DNA of 29,113 nucleotides from Bacteroidales bacterium (GTDB taxonomy: Bacteria > Bacteroidota > Bacteroidia > Bacteroidales > Muribaculaceae), in assembly GCA_004554255.1 (NCBI GenBank), contig SFNC01000017.1:1-29113 (forward strand), read 5' to 3'. The notes under the pieces are model-generated. The model was not told the DNA's origin and did no database searches. It was given only the letters and a program-made list of their open reading frames with translations. This document shows positions 1-7,484 of the stretch, piece by piece (position 1 is the stretch's first letter; every line of letters begins with the position of its first letter). The position numbers and the translations under genes were made by a program.

Positions 1-234
1 GCTTCGACAGCTCTCACTCCCTCTGCCGACAACCTGGTTTGGACCGGCGAGGTTACCTTCGGCGCCGGCGAGTTCAAGTTCCGTGCCAACAACGAGTGGA
101 CCATCAACCTGGGCGGCTCTATGGACGACCTCCAGCAGGACGGCGCTAACATCGGCACTCCCGGTGAAGGCACTTACACCGTTACTCTCGACCTCCGTTC
201 GCTCCCCTACAAGGCTACTTTCGTTAAGAAATGA
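1..234 (+). CDS. SusE/SusF-like outer-membrane glycan-binding protein, C-terminal fragment
   Basis: The reading frame is open from the first base and stops at 232-234, leaving the last 77 residues of a larger protein. The visible piece contains FKFRANNEWTINLGG, an acidic DGANI turn, and GEGTYTVTLDLRSLPYKATF before the stop. This pattern resembles the terminal beta-sandwich domain of SusE/SusF proteins, which bind polysaccharide at the cell surface next to a SusC/SusD importer. The family assignment rests on this one domain, so the glycan target cannot be given. A strong terminator directly follows, so this is probably the last gene of a polysaccharide-utilisation locus lying to the left of the window. 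Confidence 0.75.
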   Translation, partial: ASTALTPSADNLVWTGEVTFGAGEFKFRANNEWTINLGGSMDDLQQDGANIGTPGEGTYTVTLDLRSLPYKATFVKK

Positions 235-272
235 TTCATGAGGTCTGATTAATTCAGACACTCCCCCTCCAT

Positions 273-306
273 AATCGGGGGCGCCTCGGCCGAGGCGCCC
301 CCGATT
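273..306 (+). terminator. Perfect 34-bp palindromic terminator
   Basis: Bases 273-289 and 290-306 are exact reverse complements: AATCGGGGGCGCCTCGG and its mirror, 17 pairs with no spacer. The plus-strand transcript then reads CCTTTT. It should end the SusE/F transcript. The opposite gene's stop codon is only 4 bp away, so the same hairpin may also serve that gene, although no clear U tract follows on the minus strand. Confidence 0.8.
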
Positions 307-310
307 CCTT

Positions 311-1252
311 TTAAAATGTCAGTCTAAGCGTCAATGAGGTTGGGCCCGGGATTAGTGCCATCGCCGGCGCTTTGCCCCTGGCTGCAGCCTTGAACCGCGC
401 AACCCTTCGCGCCGGGTTATGGTCGAAAAGCCCCACCACCTCATTCAGAGGGTCGACAAGGAAACACACAAGCCCTCCTAAAAACGATGACCCCGCCAGC
501 TGATAACCATTATCAACAACATGTCGCTTTACCCGATAGAAACATTCGCCTATCGACGACCCTACCAATGGCGTGATGAACAAATCCTGGTATGACGGAC
601 GTTCCATAAATGCCTCGATACCGAATTCCCATCCGATGTTAGATATGATGGTGCTGTAGAGCAATGACTGGTAGAAGTTGAATCCGCATGAGCGTGCTCC
701 CATGAAGTAGGCAGCTCCGGCGTAGGGATGCAGCACATAATTGAAGATAAACTTATCATGGTCCCATTCCGGGCCTTTTTTCAGTACATGGTCGCGCCAG
801 CGTTTGAACAGCGGAACCTTCTGCAGTGACGCGCGGTTCCACGAGGTGGCGTCCTCCGGCAGGCACTCCAGCACGAACAGCGTGCCCACAAACGCGCCGG
901 TGAGCACTCCGGTGTTTATCCACAGGCGCCGCCAGTCGTAGCAGGTGCCGGTGAGAGAGTAGGGGAGCTCGTAAATGCTCTGCACGGTGAGTTTGGCGCG
1001 GTGATGCTTGTCGGCGCCGATATCCGTGCGTAATGTGAGGACCGGCCGGCCGAGCGATACCTGCTCGTCGCTGATAAGCCGTAGATTGGGGAAGGGGAGA
1101 TTTCCGGCGCGGTAACTGGCCGTGTCGGTGGCAACAGGCGCAGCCACAGTGTCTGTCGCGGCGTCTGTCGCGGCTCCCTGTGCCGTTGCTGCGGATATGG
1201 CCAGGACTGCGGCCATCATAGCCTTTCTGATTACTGCTGATGAGATTTTCAT
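311..1252 (-). CDS. DUF3943 family protein, exported, function unknown
   Basis: The product is 313 residues from the ATG at 1252. That start is preferred over an in-frame ATG at 1366 because it begins with a signal peptide (MKISSAVIRKAMMAAVLAISAATAQGA), whereas the longer form would bury it behind 38 polar residues. The mature part carries a tryptophan- and tyrosine-rich hydrophobic region (TGCYDWRRLWINTGVLTG, WDHDKFIFNYVLHPYAGAAYF, NIGWEFGIEAFMERPSYQDLFITP) that I recognise as DUF3943, a Bacteroidetes and proteobacterial family without an assigned function. It probably sits in the envelope, since several hydrophobic stretches could be membrane-associated. The gene converges on the SusE/F terminator and is divergent from the GTPase gene, so it appears to be monocistronic. 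Confidence 0.75.
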   Translation of the reverse strand: MKISSAVIRKAMMAAVLAISAATAQGAATDAATDTVAAPVATDTASYRAGNLPFPNLRLISDEQVSLGRPVLTLRTDIGADKHHRAKLTVQSIYELPYSLTGTCYDWRRLWINTGVLTGAFVGTLFVLECLPEDATSWNRASLQKVPLFKRWRDHVLKKGPEWDHDKFIFNYVLHPYAGAAYFMGARSCGFNFYQSLLYSTIISNIGWEFGIEAFMERPSYQDLFITPLVGSSIGECFYRVKRHVVDNGYQLAGSSFLGGLVCFLVDPLNEVVGLFDHNPARRVARFKAAARGKAPAMALIPGPTSLTLRLTF

Positions 1253-1399
1253 AACACCGACATAAAAATGGTTGAAACGTGTTGTGATACTTTTTAAACG
1301 CAGGTTTGCGGAAAAGGTTGCAGCCGGTTGTGGCTGTTTAATATTTTTTGGTTCACGGCCGCTCATACACCGGTTTATATGCTAAACATCCTAAAATTT

Positions 1400-1431
1400 T
1401 TTGCGGAAATAACGTTTTATCACTATATTTG
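1400..1431 (+). promoter_or_regulatory. Bacteroidetes-type promoter for the MeaB gene
   Basis: TTTG at 1400-1403, a 20-bp spacer and TATATTTG at 1424-1431 match the sigma-ABfr consensus (TTTG-N19-21-TAnnTTTG). The predicted start is about 15 bp before the ATG at 1454, giving a very short leader. Confidence 0.7.
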
Positions 1432-1453
1432 CAAAAACAACCGACCATAAACC

Positions 1454-2545
1454 ATGGAACATCCCGAAAACGATAAACAATATAGCGGTCTCACCGTCAA
1501 CAGCGGTGTAGCCCAGCCCCCCAGCGTTAACCCATACGCCGTGCGCCGTCGCCGCAAGCCCCTCCCTACCCCCGGCGAACTGGTCGAAGGCATTTTACGC
1601 GGCGACGTTACTATGTTAAGCCGCGCCGTCACCCTTGTGGAAAGCCTCAATCCCGACCACCAGGCCATCGCCCAGGAGGTGATAGAAAAGTGCCTCCCGC
1701 ACTCGGGCCGCAGCCGCCGCATAGGCATCACCGGAGTCCCCGGCGCCGGTAAATCCACCAGCATAGACGTCTTTGGCCTGCACGTCCTGCGCGGTGGCGG
1801 CAAACTTGCCGTCCTCGCCATCGACCCCTCCAGCGAGCGTACCAAAGGCTCTATCCTCGGCGATAAAACCCGTATGGAAAAACTCGCTGTCCACCCCGAC
1901 GCTTTCATACGCCCCAGCCCTTCGGCAGGTAGCCTCGGTGGTGTGGCGCGCAAAACTCGCGAAACAATTATTCTTTGCGAAGCAGCCGGATTCAACAACA
2001 TCTTTGTCGAAACTGTTGGCGTGGGCCAGAGCGAGACGGCCGTACACTCTATGGTCGACTTCTTCCTCCTGATTCAACTCGCAGGAACCGGCGACGAGCT
2101 CCAGGGCATCAAGCGCGGCATCATGGAGATGGCTGACGGCATTGTGATAAACAAGGCCGACGGCGACAATATTCCCCGCGCACAGCTGGCGCAGGCGCAG
2201 TTCCGAAACGCACTGCACCTGTTCCCGCCCACAGCGTCAGGCTGGGTCCCCGAGGTCCTCACTTACTCGGGCTACTACGAGATAGGCATCCCCGAGGTTT
2301 GGGACATGATAGACCGCTACTTCGCCTTCGCGCATCGCAACGGATACTTCGAGAAACGCCGCCTGGAGCAGTCCAGATACTGGATGTACGAGACCATCAA
2401 CGAAACCTTGCGCACCAAATTCTACAATGACCCCGATGTGCACGACCTCCTCGTTGACAATGAGCGCCGCGTGCTGGACAATCGCCTCAGCTCATTTGTC
2501 GCCGCGCGCAATGTGCTCGAGTTCTATTTCAACAAAGAAAAATAA
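1454..2545 (+). CDS. meaB: MeaB/ArgK-family G3E GTPase (methylmalonyl-CoA mutase chaperone)
   Basis: The 363-residue protein has the MeaB/ArgK layout: an N-terminal helical part (about 1-88), a Walker A loop GVPGAGKS at 94-101, the switch region CVDPSSERT-like AIDPSSERTKGSILGDKTRME, the ETVGVGQSE loop, and the base-specificity motif NKAD followed by GDN. In this family the GTPase protects and reactivates B12-dependent methylmalonyl-CoA mutase, gating cofactor loading. The mutase subunits, often adjacent in other bacteria, are not in this window. The length is normal for the family. The start gives a short leader from a consensus promoter, and the next gene begins 29 bp downstream and may be co-transcribed. 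The older arginine-kinase (ArgK) annotation of this family is no longer favoured. Confidence 0.93.
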   Translation: MEHPENDKQYSGLTVNSGVAQPPSVNPYAVRRRRKPLPTPGELVEGILRGDVTMLSRAVTLVESLNPDHQAIAQEVIEKCLPHSGRSRRIGITGVPGAGKSTSIDVFGLHVLRGGGKLAVLAIDPSSERTKGSILGDKTRMEKLAVHPDAFIRPSPSAGSLGGVARKTRETIILCEAAGFNNIFVETVGVGQSETAVHSMVDFFLLIQLAGTGDELQGIKRGIMEMADGIVINKADGDNIPRAQLAQAQFRNALHLFPPTASGWVPEVLTYSGYYEIGIPEVWDMIDRYFAFAHRNGYFEKRRLEQSRYWMYETINETLRTKFYNDPDVHDLLVDNERRVLDNRLSSFVAARNVLEFYFNKEK

Positions 2546-2574
2546 ACCCCTCAACTCCTCAAAATATAATTTTA

Positions 2575-2885
2575 ATGAAACGCATATTTGCAACACTGGC
2601 CATACTGTTCTGCTGCGTGTCTTTCGCACTGGCGGATTCGCAGATAACCTTCAGTGCCGAGAAAAAGCATGATTTTGGCAATATCAAGGAAGACGGAGGC
2701 CCTGTAACCACTGAGTTCACGTTCGTAAACACCGGAGACACCCCGCTGGTAATAAAGGCGTTATCAAGGTGACATACCTGCCCAAGGGACGCCCCGGAGA
2801 GTTCAACAAGTCCATTAAGGTGCGCACCAATGCCAAGAACGCCAAGAAGGTTACTCTGAAAATATCGGGAGTGGTAATCCCCTGA
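2575..2885 (+). pseudogene. DUF1573 protein gene, disrupted by an internal deletion and frameshift
   Basis: Frame 1 encodes 65 residues: a signal peptide (MKRIFATLAILFCCVSFALA) and the DUF1573 start (FSAEKKHDFGNIKEDGGPV, FTFVNTGDTPLVIK), then stops at 2772. Shifting frame near 2755-2762 recovers the family's C-terminal strand region, VIKVTYLPKGRPGEFNKSIKVRT up to LKISGVVIP, ending at 2883-2885. In intact members these halves are separated by roughly 20-25 residues containing a CGCT-type motif, which is missing here. A deletion of about 70 bp that also changes frame explains this. The flanks share the short sequence AAGGCGTT-like context, suggesting deletion at a microhomology or an assembly collapse. 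As written the gene cannot make the normal protein. DUF1573 proteins are small exported Ig-like proteins of unknown role. Confidence 0.75.
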
Positions 2886-2901
2886 TACATAATAAAAAGA
2901 A

Positions 2902-2931
2902 ACGTGGAAACGCCTCACGGTGTCTCCACGT
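2902..2931. terminator. Hairpin after the DUF1573 remnant
   Basis: ACGTGGAAACGCC and GGTGTCTCCACGT can form a 13-bp stem with one mismatch and one wobble around a short loop. The plus-strand 3' flank is only moderately U-rich (TTAAATAATAAA). The minus-strand flank has a better T run, but no minus-strand gene is nearby. It probably ends the meaB-DUF1573 transcript. Confidence 0.45.
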
Positions 2932-3064
2932 TAAATAATAAACCAATCATTATCACATTTCTTGCAATGGGAAAAGTAATTTTTGCTATGTATAGATAAA
3001 ACACCGCCCGGCCCTAAAAGTTCGTCGGCGAGTCTGTTTTAACGCAAGTTAACCCGGTTGGGAA

Positions 3065-3095
3065 TTTTTATTTCTCACGTATGGTGCTAAATTTG
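3065..3095 (+). promoter_or_regulatory. Candidate recA promoter
   Basis: A perfect -7 element TAAATTTG lies at 3088-3095. The -33 position holds only TTTT (3065-3068) at 19-bp spacing, a weak match. I could not recognise a LexA-type SOS box in the 250 bp upstream. Confidence 0.5.
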
Positions 3096-3143
3096 CAGTG
3101 TAAATGATTGATGACAAACAGAAACAAATAAAAAACATATATT

Positions 3144-4325
3144 ATGGAAAAAGAGACAAAGCCCCGCAAGAGTTCCTCCAAGAAAGCCGCCGCCGCCGAA
3201 AAAGACCCCAAGGCCGCGAAACTCGAGGCCCTTCAGGCAGCAATGGGACAGATAGAGAAGAACTATGGCCGTGGCGCCATAATGAAACTCGGTGACGAGA
3301 GTGTAGAAAATGTGGAGGTCATTCCCTCCGGTTCCATCGCCCTGGACTATGCGCTGGGCGTGGGTGGTTATCCCCGCGGACGTATCATTGAAATCTACGG
3401 TCCGGAGTCGTCCGGTAAGACAACCCTTGCCATACACGCCATTGCCGAGGCGCAGAAGGCCGGCGGAATCGCCGCCATCATTGACGCTGAGCACGCCTTC
3501 GACCGTTTCTATGCCGAGAACTTAGGTGTGGATGTGGACAATCTGCTTATTTCGCAGCCGGACAACGGCGAGCAGGCGCTGGAGATTGCCGAGCAGCTGA
3601 TACGTTCGTCGGCCATAGACATCCTTGTGGTGGACTCTGTAGCCGCCCTCACACCAAAAAATGAGATTGAAGGCGAGATGGGCGACCGCAATGTCGGCCT
3701 CCAGGCACGTCTGATGTCCCAGGCCATGCGCAAGCTCACCGGCTCTATCGCACGCACCAACACCACATGTATCTTCATTAACCAGCTGCGTGAGAAAATC
3801 GGCGTGATGTTCGGCCCGGCCGAGACCACCACCGGTGGTAACGCCCTAAAGTTCTACGCCAGCGTGCGCCTGGATATCCGCTCGCGCAACCCCATCAAGG
3901 ACGGCGAGGATGTATTGGGTAAACGCGCCTTTATCAAGGTGGTTAAGAACAAGGTTGCGCCTCCCTTCAAGCGCGCCGAGTTCGACATCATGTTCGGCGA
4001 AGGCATATCCCGCTCCGGCGAGATTCTGGACCTTGGCGTGGAGTACAACATTATCTCCAAGTCCGGCTCGTGGTTCAGCTACGACGGCCAGAAGCTGGCG
4101 CAGGGCCGCGATGCCGCCAAGCGCGTAATTGCCGACAATCCCGAGCTGGCCGAGGAACTTGCCGCCAAGATAACAGAGGCCATGAGATCGGCGGACAAGC
4201 GCCCGGGCCGTCGCCCCGCATCGGCTCCCGCCGATGTCCCGGCCGCTCCCGCTGCTGCCGATGAAGCTCCTGCCGCCGAGGACTTCTCCGTAGACGATGA
4301 ATTCTCTATTGAAGAGGACATCTGA
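3144..4325 (+). CDS. recA: RecA recombinase
   Basis: The 393-residue protein is unmistakable RecA. Walker A is GPESSGKTT at 86-94, followed by the AEHAFD segment, the Walker B region DILVVDSVAALTPK, loop L1 (EGEMGDRNVGLQARLMSQAMRK in two parts), and the L2 region INQLREKIGVMFGPAETTTGG. It polymerises on single-stranded DNA to drive strand exchange and, in many bacteria, LexA cleavage. The N-terminus carries a lysine- and alanine-rich extension of about 20 residues (KPRKSSSKKAAAAEK). The C-terminus has a proline-alanine linker and the usual acidic tail (VDDEFSIEEDI). Both ends are typical of Bacteroidetes RecA. It is monocistronic, with a terminator 40 bp downstream. Confidence 0.98.
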   Translation: MEKETKPRKSSSKKAAAAEKDPKAAKLEALQAAMGQIEKNYGRGAIMKLGDESVENVEVIPSGSIALDYALGVGGYPRGRIIEIYGPESSGKTTLAIHAIAEAQKAGGIAAIIDAEHAFDRFYAENLGVDVDNLLISQPDNGEQALEIAEQLIRSSAIDILVVDSVAALTPKNEIEGEMGDRNVGLQARLMSQAMRKLTGSIARTNTTCIFINQLREKIGVMFGPAETTTGGNALKFYASVRLDIRSRNPIKDGEDVLGKRAFIKVVKNKVAPPFKRAEFDIMFGEGISRSGEILDLGVEYNIISKSGSWFSYDGQKLAQGRDAAKRVIADNPELAEELAAKITEAMRSADKRPGRRPASAPADVPAAPAAADEAPAAEDFSVDDEFSIEEDI

Positions 4326-4360
4326 TTCCTCCTTCCCCGAAATACTTGAGTTAACATAAA

Positions 4361-4393
4361 AATCAGGCCCGCGATTGTGTCGCGGGCCTGATT
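4361..4393. terminator. Bidirectional terminator between recA and the C10 protease gene
   Basis: AATCAGGCCCGCGA at 4361-4374 pairs perfectly with the sequence at 4380-4393 across a 5-nt loop. The minus-strand transcript continues into TTTTTATG, a clear U tract for the protease gene. On the plus strand it lies 36 bp after the recA stop, so it may serve both genes. Confidence 0.8.
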
Positions 4394-4412
4394 CTGTATT
4401 GGTGAGCCGGTG

Positions 4413-6818
4413 TTATTTAATCATAACCTTCTCAGCTTTTGCTCCGCTGCGGCGGATGTAAAGGCCGGGAGCGGCATTGCGGGCGTCAACGGGACGGCCC
4501 TGCAGGTCAAAGTAACGGTAGTCGGCATTATCGTCGGCGATGATGTCCTCAACGCCACCGCTGTTGTTGTTGACAACAGTGACATCGATGTAATCAATGA
4601 TGCTGTTTTCGTGGGCGAGTACCAGGTAGTACTGGCCGGCAGCAACTTCTTCGCCTACTTTACCGTTAAGGCTGAGCGAGCGTGCGATACCGGATTTATT
4701 GAATGTCGCGTTTGTAGAGCCGCAAACTCCTACGATAAGGAGGTTATTCTCGTTGTTGGGGTCATCGCAGGCAAGAATCAGGTCAACGGGGAAGTTTTCC
4801 AGTTTGTCGCCGGTGTTGGTGTACTTAATGGTGGCGACAAAGTCTTTGCCGGCTTCAAGAGTGGCGGGATTGGTTTTGAACGAGCTGATTTTGAGCTTGC
4901 TGTAGTCTACGGCGTCGCTGGTAACCGCAACTTGACCACCGGCCAGCAGCACATATTGGTCTGCGTCCATGATTGCTACGATATAATTGCCGGCAGGGAT
5001 GTTGGCGGGAACGTTACCGTTCAGTTCCAACTCGGTGGATTCACCGGGATTAAGAGTAACTGTTTTGATGAAACTCTCAAAATCGGTATTCAGAATATTA
5101 TAGTTAGCGTTTGCGATAACAACCACAAGGTTCATGGAACCGGCCTCGGATGTATTGTTTGTTACATCAGAATAAAGAGTGAACGGGGTGCCGGCTTCAA
5201 GAGGTATGGCGCTGAGAGAGAGATTGCTGAATGTCCATTTTTCATCAACGGGCTCAACACCGTGGTTTGTGCACTCGATGGTGTTGCCTGAGATGGTGAT
5301 GGTAACGTATTCGGGAGTTCCGACGGGGATGCGTACGGGAACCCATGTGGAGGCACCGTTAAGGCGGTAAACGGGATAAATCTCGTAGGTGCCGTCGGCG
5401 ACAGAAGTGGGGATATTACATTCAAATTCGGCGATACCGTGTCCGGGCTGGATGCTCTGGTTGGAGTACCATGTGTAGTTGGTAACGCTGCCCGATGAGG
5501 AGCGGAGTGCGAAACCGATGTCGAAGTTGGCGAGGTATGAGCCCATGTTCAGGAAGAGGCCTTCGCGGCTTGAAGTGAGCGTTACCACGCGACCGTTGGC
5601 CGAGCCCTGCAGGTTGCCTTCGCTGAGGCCGAAGAAAGACTCGGGTTTTTTAGAGCCTGCTACGGGTTTCTGGAAGCCGATGAGGGCATCCTGGCCGTCG
5701 TTGAAACCGCCCTGGTTACCGCCGGCACCCTGGCCTTCGGGAACCATGTTGTCCATAGAGAAGAAGCCGTCGTAAGCGCCGCTCCATCCCCAGTTGAAGT
5801 GGAAGTAGCCGTTGTCGGCCTTGTAGCCGTCGCACACGAACTCGTGGCCACCGCCTTCGCCGGACCCGCTGTAGAGAACGGGACGTCCGGCAGCGAGCTC
5901 ATCGTAAATCATCTGGCTCCATACTTCGTCCTCGTAGTATGCGCGGGTAACCACCTCAGCGGCATTGTCGTACTTGAAGTTGTTGACGAGGGCCGAGGGA
6001 ACAGCGAGAGACAGAGCGCCTGATGCGTCTTTGCCATAGCTCATCTTGACCGAGTAACCGACAGCTTTCATAAGGGTGGCTACGGCAGTGCGCTGTGCCT
6101 CTGTGCCGGAATTGGCCGAGGGATATGAATCAAGCATGTCGCTCCAGGCAAGAGGGGTACTGCCGAGATTCATGGACAGAGTCTGGTTGTTGTATTTGGT
6201 GCTGACATATCCTGTGCCCATGTCGGGGTAGTTGTAGTACTTCATGGCCTGTGCGATGGCAGTAGCCACGCAACCGGTGTATGTGCCTGAGGGGCAGAGG
6301 TTGTTGTAGGGAGCGCCCTGGTCCCATGTGGTTTTAAGGAGCGGGCTGATGTCCTGGCGAGTGGCTTTGGCGGGAGCTTTGCGGGAATCTCCGAAGTGTG
6401 CCTGTACGCCTTTTACGTTGGCGAAGGGAAGAGCAACGGCGCCGTTTTTCTTGATTTTCGCGGGCTCGTTGGTTTCGGCAATCTGGAGGCATTTGCCGAA
6501 TTTGTCAAGCCAAGCAACCAGCTGGGGAGGCATCTGTGTGCCGGCCTCTACGGGACGGTCCAGATAACCCACTACCGGAGCGGTTATATCGCTGGCGCTG
6601 AGAATCATAGCTGATTTCTCGCTTGAGTATACATAATACGTGGTGAGGCCCTTGTATGTGCCGGTGGCGACAAGTTTGGGCGAAACCATTGCCTGCACGC
6701 GTGTAGCGCCTGATGCGCCGCCGGATACGCGAGCCAGGGCCTGCTCGGCGCTGAGAGTGCGGGCTTGCATGCCGCCTACTGTCAGTGCGCTCATGGCCAG
6801 AAGTAACAGTTTTTTCAT
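4413..6818 (-). CDS. Secreted C10-family (streptopain-like) cysteine protease with C-terminal sorting tail
   Basis: The 801-residue preproenzyme has a signal peptide (1-19), then a propeptide (about 20-155) of the C10/Spi type. The papain-like catalytic domain follows, with Cys183 in GTYTGCVATAIAQAMKYY, His325 in GGGHEFVCDGY, and the downstream FHFNWGWSGAYDGFFS motif. Residues about 390-740 form beta-sandwich or Ig-like repeats. The last 35 residues (YFDLQGRPV, PGLYIRR, KVMIK) resemble the type IX secretion C-terminal sorting domain. C10 enzymes include streptococcal SpeB, Porphyromonas PrtT and the Bacteroides fragilis Bfp proteases. Secretion and surface attachment via type IX are inferred from the tail. 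No C10 inhibitor gene sits next to it, and the substrate is unknown. Confidence 0.92.
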   Translation of the reverse strand: MKKLLLLAMSALTVGGMQARTLSAEQALARVSGGASGATRVQAMVSPKLVATGTYKGLTTYYVYSSEKSAMILSASDITAPVVGYLDRPVEAGTQMPPQLVAWLDKFGKCLQIAETNEPAKIKKNGAVALPFANVKGVQAHFGDSRKAPAKATRQDISPLLKTTWDQGAPYNNLCPSGTYTGCVATAIAQAMKYYNYPDMGTGYVSTKYNNQTLSMNLGSTPLAWSDMLDSYPSANSGTEAQRTAVATLMKAVGYSVKMSYGKDASGALSLAVPSALVNNFKYDNAAEVVTRAYYEDEVWSQMIYDELAAGRPVLYSGSGEGGGHEFVCDGYKADNGYFHFNWGWSGAYDGFFSMDNMVPEGQGAGGNQGGFNDGQDALIGFQKPVAGSKKPESFFGLSEGNLQGSANGRVVTLTSSREGLFLNMGSYLANFDIGFALRSSSGSVTNYTWYSNQSIQPGHGIAEFECNIPTSVADGTYEIYPVYRLNGASTWVPVRIPVGTPEYVTITISGNTIECTNHGVEPVDEKWTFSNLSLSAIPLEAGTPFTLYSDVTNNTSEAGSMNLVVVIANANYNILNTDFESFIKTVTLNPGESTELELNGNVPANIPAGNYIVAIMDADQYVLLAGGQVAVTSDAVDYSKLKISSFKTNPATLEAGKDFVATIKYTNTGDKLENFPVDLILACDDPNNENNLLIVGVCGSTNATFNKSGIARSLSLNGKVGEEVAAGQYYLVLAHENSIIDYIDVTVVNNNSGGVEDIIADDNADYRYFDLQGRPVDARNAAPGLYIRRSGAKAEKVMIK

Positions 6819-7086
6819 ACTTTATTTATTAATTGGTTATAATGTGAATTTACCTGAGAAATTTGTCAGCAGCATCCGATATTATCGGGGCAAATCGGAA
6901 ACCGCATAGTTTGAGCTTGCTAAGTTACAAAAAAAGAATTAAAAATCCCGCATAACCAACAAAAAATCCGCAAAAAATCGAACAAAATCAAATTTCGCAA
7001 GCAGGGATGCCCCGGGGCTTTCCGAAATTCTTTCTCCGAAAGCGCTAAGGCGATGAGGGGAACGGGGTCTAAAAGAGTGGGGCGCT
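6819..7086. other. Protease upstream region, no gene seen
   Basis: This stretch lies directly upstream of the protease start on the minus strand. I found no convincing full promoter: the best -7 candidate is TAACTTAG on the minus strand near 6920, one base off consensus and without a -33 partner. A short inverted repeat CCGAT-ATT-ATCGG occurs at 6876-6888. Bases 7057-7070 are GGGGAACGGGGTCT, an exact copy of a 14-mer found twice near 12960-13054. Confidence 0.5.
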
Positions 7087-7097
7087 TAAAAATCAAA

Positions 7098-7124
7098 AGC
7101 AGAGCGTCTCCGCGACGTTCTGCT
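7098..7124 (-). terminator. Intrinsic terminator of the candidate small RNA
   Basis: AGCAGAGCGTC at 7098-7108 pairs with GACGTTCTGCT at 7114-7124 (11 bp with one wobble, 5-nt loop). On the minus strand it is followed by TTTGATTTTTA. It lies 360 bp from the kinase stop codon, so it more likely ends a separate transcript than the kinase mRNA. Confidence 0.7.
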
Positions 7125-7161
7125 CTCGTTGTATGCTCTAAATACTCTTTATTACTTTCAA

Positions 7162-7270
7162 GATGATTGGTTTGTATATCTTAAGATTGATTGGATGTCT
7201 TGTAAATGTCTTAAAAGATTGATTGGTTATATGCCTTACAGATAGATTGGCTGATAGGGAGATTGATTGA
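7162..7270 (-). repeat. Imperfect tandem repeats of a GATTGATTGG core
   Basis: Plus-strand copies are GATGATTGG (7162), GATTGATTGG (7185), GATTGATTGG (7217), GATAGATTGG (7241) and GATTGATTGA (7261), at intervals of about 20-32 bp. Several are preceded by CTTA. Spacing is irregular and the units are too short for CRISPR. Unit lengths are not multiples of three, so this is not a coding repeat. Confidence 0.75.
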
Positions 7271-7370
7271 TCTTAGTTTTCAGCCATAGGATTGACTTTG
7301 TAAATTGTTTCAGGTGCCTCTGCACTCTGTATATCTTGATAAAGTGATAATGATTGCCTTATTGACGATG

Positions 7371-7409
7371 CAAATTTAGGACCAGAATATTACAATTGTG
7401 TCACAATTG
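7371..7409 (-). promoter_or_regulatory. Promoter and palindromic operator of the candidate small RNA
   Basis: The minus-strand -7 element TAAATTTG (7378-7371) has no good TTTG at -33. Instead the perfect palindrome CAATTGTG-T-CACAATTG (7393-7409) covers that region. A further CACAAT half-site lies 11 bp beyond the right arm, at 7413-7418. A weak -33 under an operator is the usual look of an activator-dependent promoter. Which regulator binds is unknown. Confidence 0.5.
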
Positions 7410-7484
7410 CAACACAATGTTTTTACATGTGAAAATTTAACAAGATTAACTTAATTGATGTGCGATTTTTACAATTTTCCTGAA

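Larger units (their letters stand above)
7087..7366 (-). ncRNA. Candidate small RNA with ten CAAUC motifs
   Basis: A minus-strand -7 element TAAATTTG (7378-7371) predicts transcription from about 7366. Roughly 280 nt on, a GC-rich hairpin (7124-7098) is followed by a U-rich tail, an intrinsic terminator. Between them I see no ORF longer than a few codons. The transcript contains CAAUC ten times, counting overlaps, at seven sites, several as CCAAUCAAUC. On the plus strand the GATTG copies start at 7165, 7185, 7189, 7217, 7221, 7245, 7261, 7265, 7290 and 7352. Most lie outside obvious stems, so they could be single-stranded protein- or RNA-binding sites. The gene lies between the histidine kinase and protease genes and is antisense to neither. 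I do not recognise it as a known RNA family. Alternatively, it is an attenuated long leader of the protease gene. Confidence 0.5.

Noticed and set aside
311..1366. Longer 351-residue form of the DUF3943 protein
   Set aside because: The extra 38 N-terminal residues are polar and would mask an excellent signal peptide beginning at the ATG at 1252.
2559..2918. 119-codon minus-strand ORF across the DUF1573 remnant
   Set aside because: It reads through the deletion junction only because the reverse frame happens to be open. The plus-strand halves match DUF1573 and the reverse matches nothing.
4410..5291. 293-codon plus-strand ORF opposite the C10 protease gene
   Set aside because: It is the complement of the protease's Ig-like region, which has clear family motifs and a signal peptide. 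The antisense product is low-complexity (GVAGVGVLNGG type) and has no promoter.
7162..7270. CRISPR-like array
   Set aside because: Repeat cores are about 10 bp with irregular 10-22 bp gaps and no cas genes. It does not fit CRISPR architecture.
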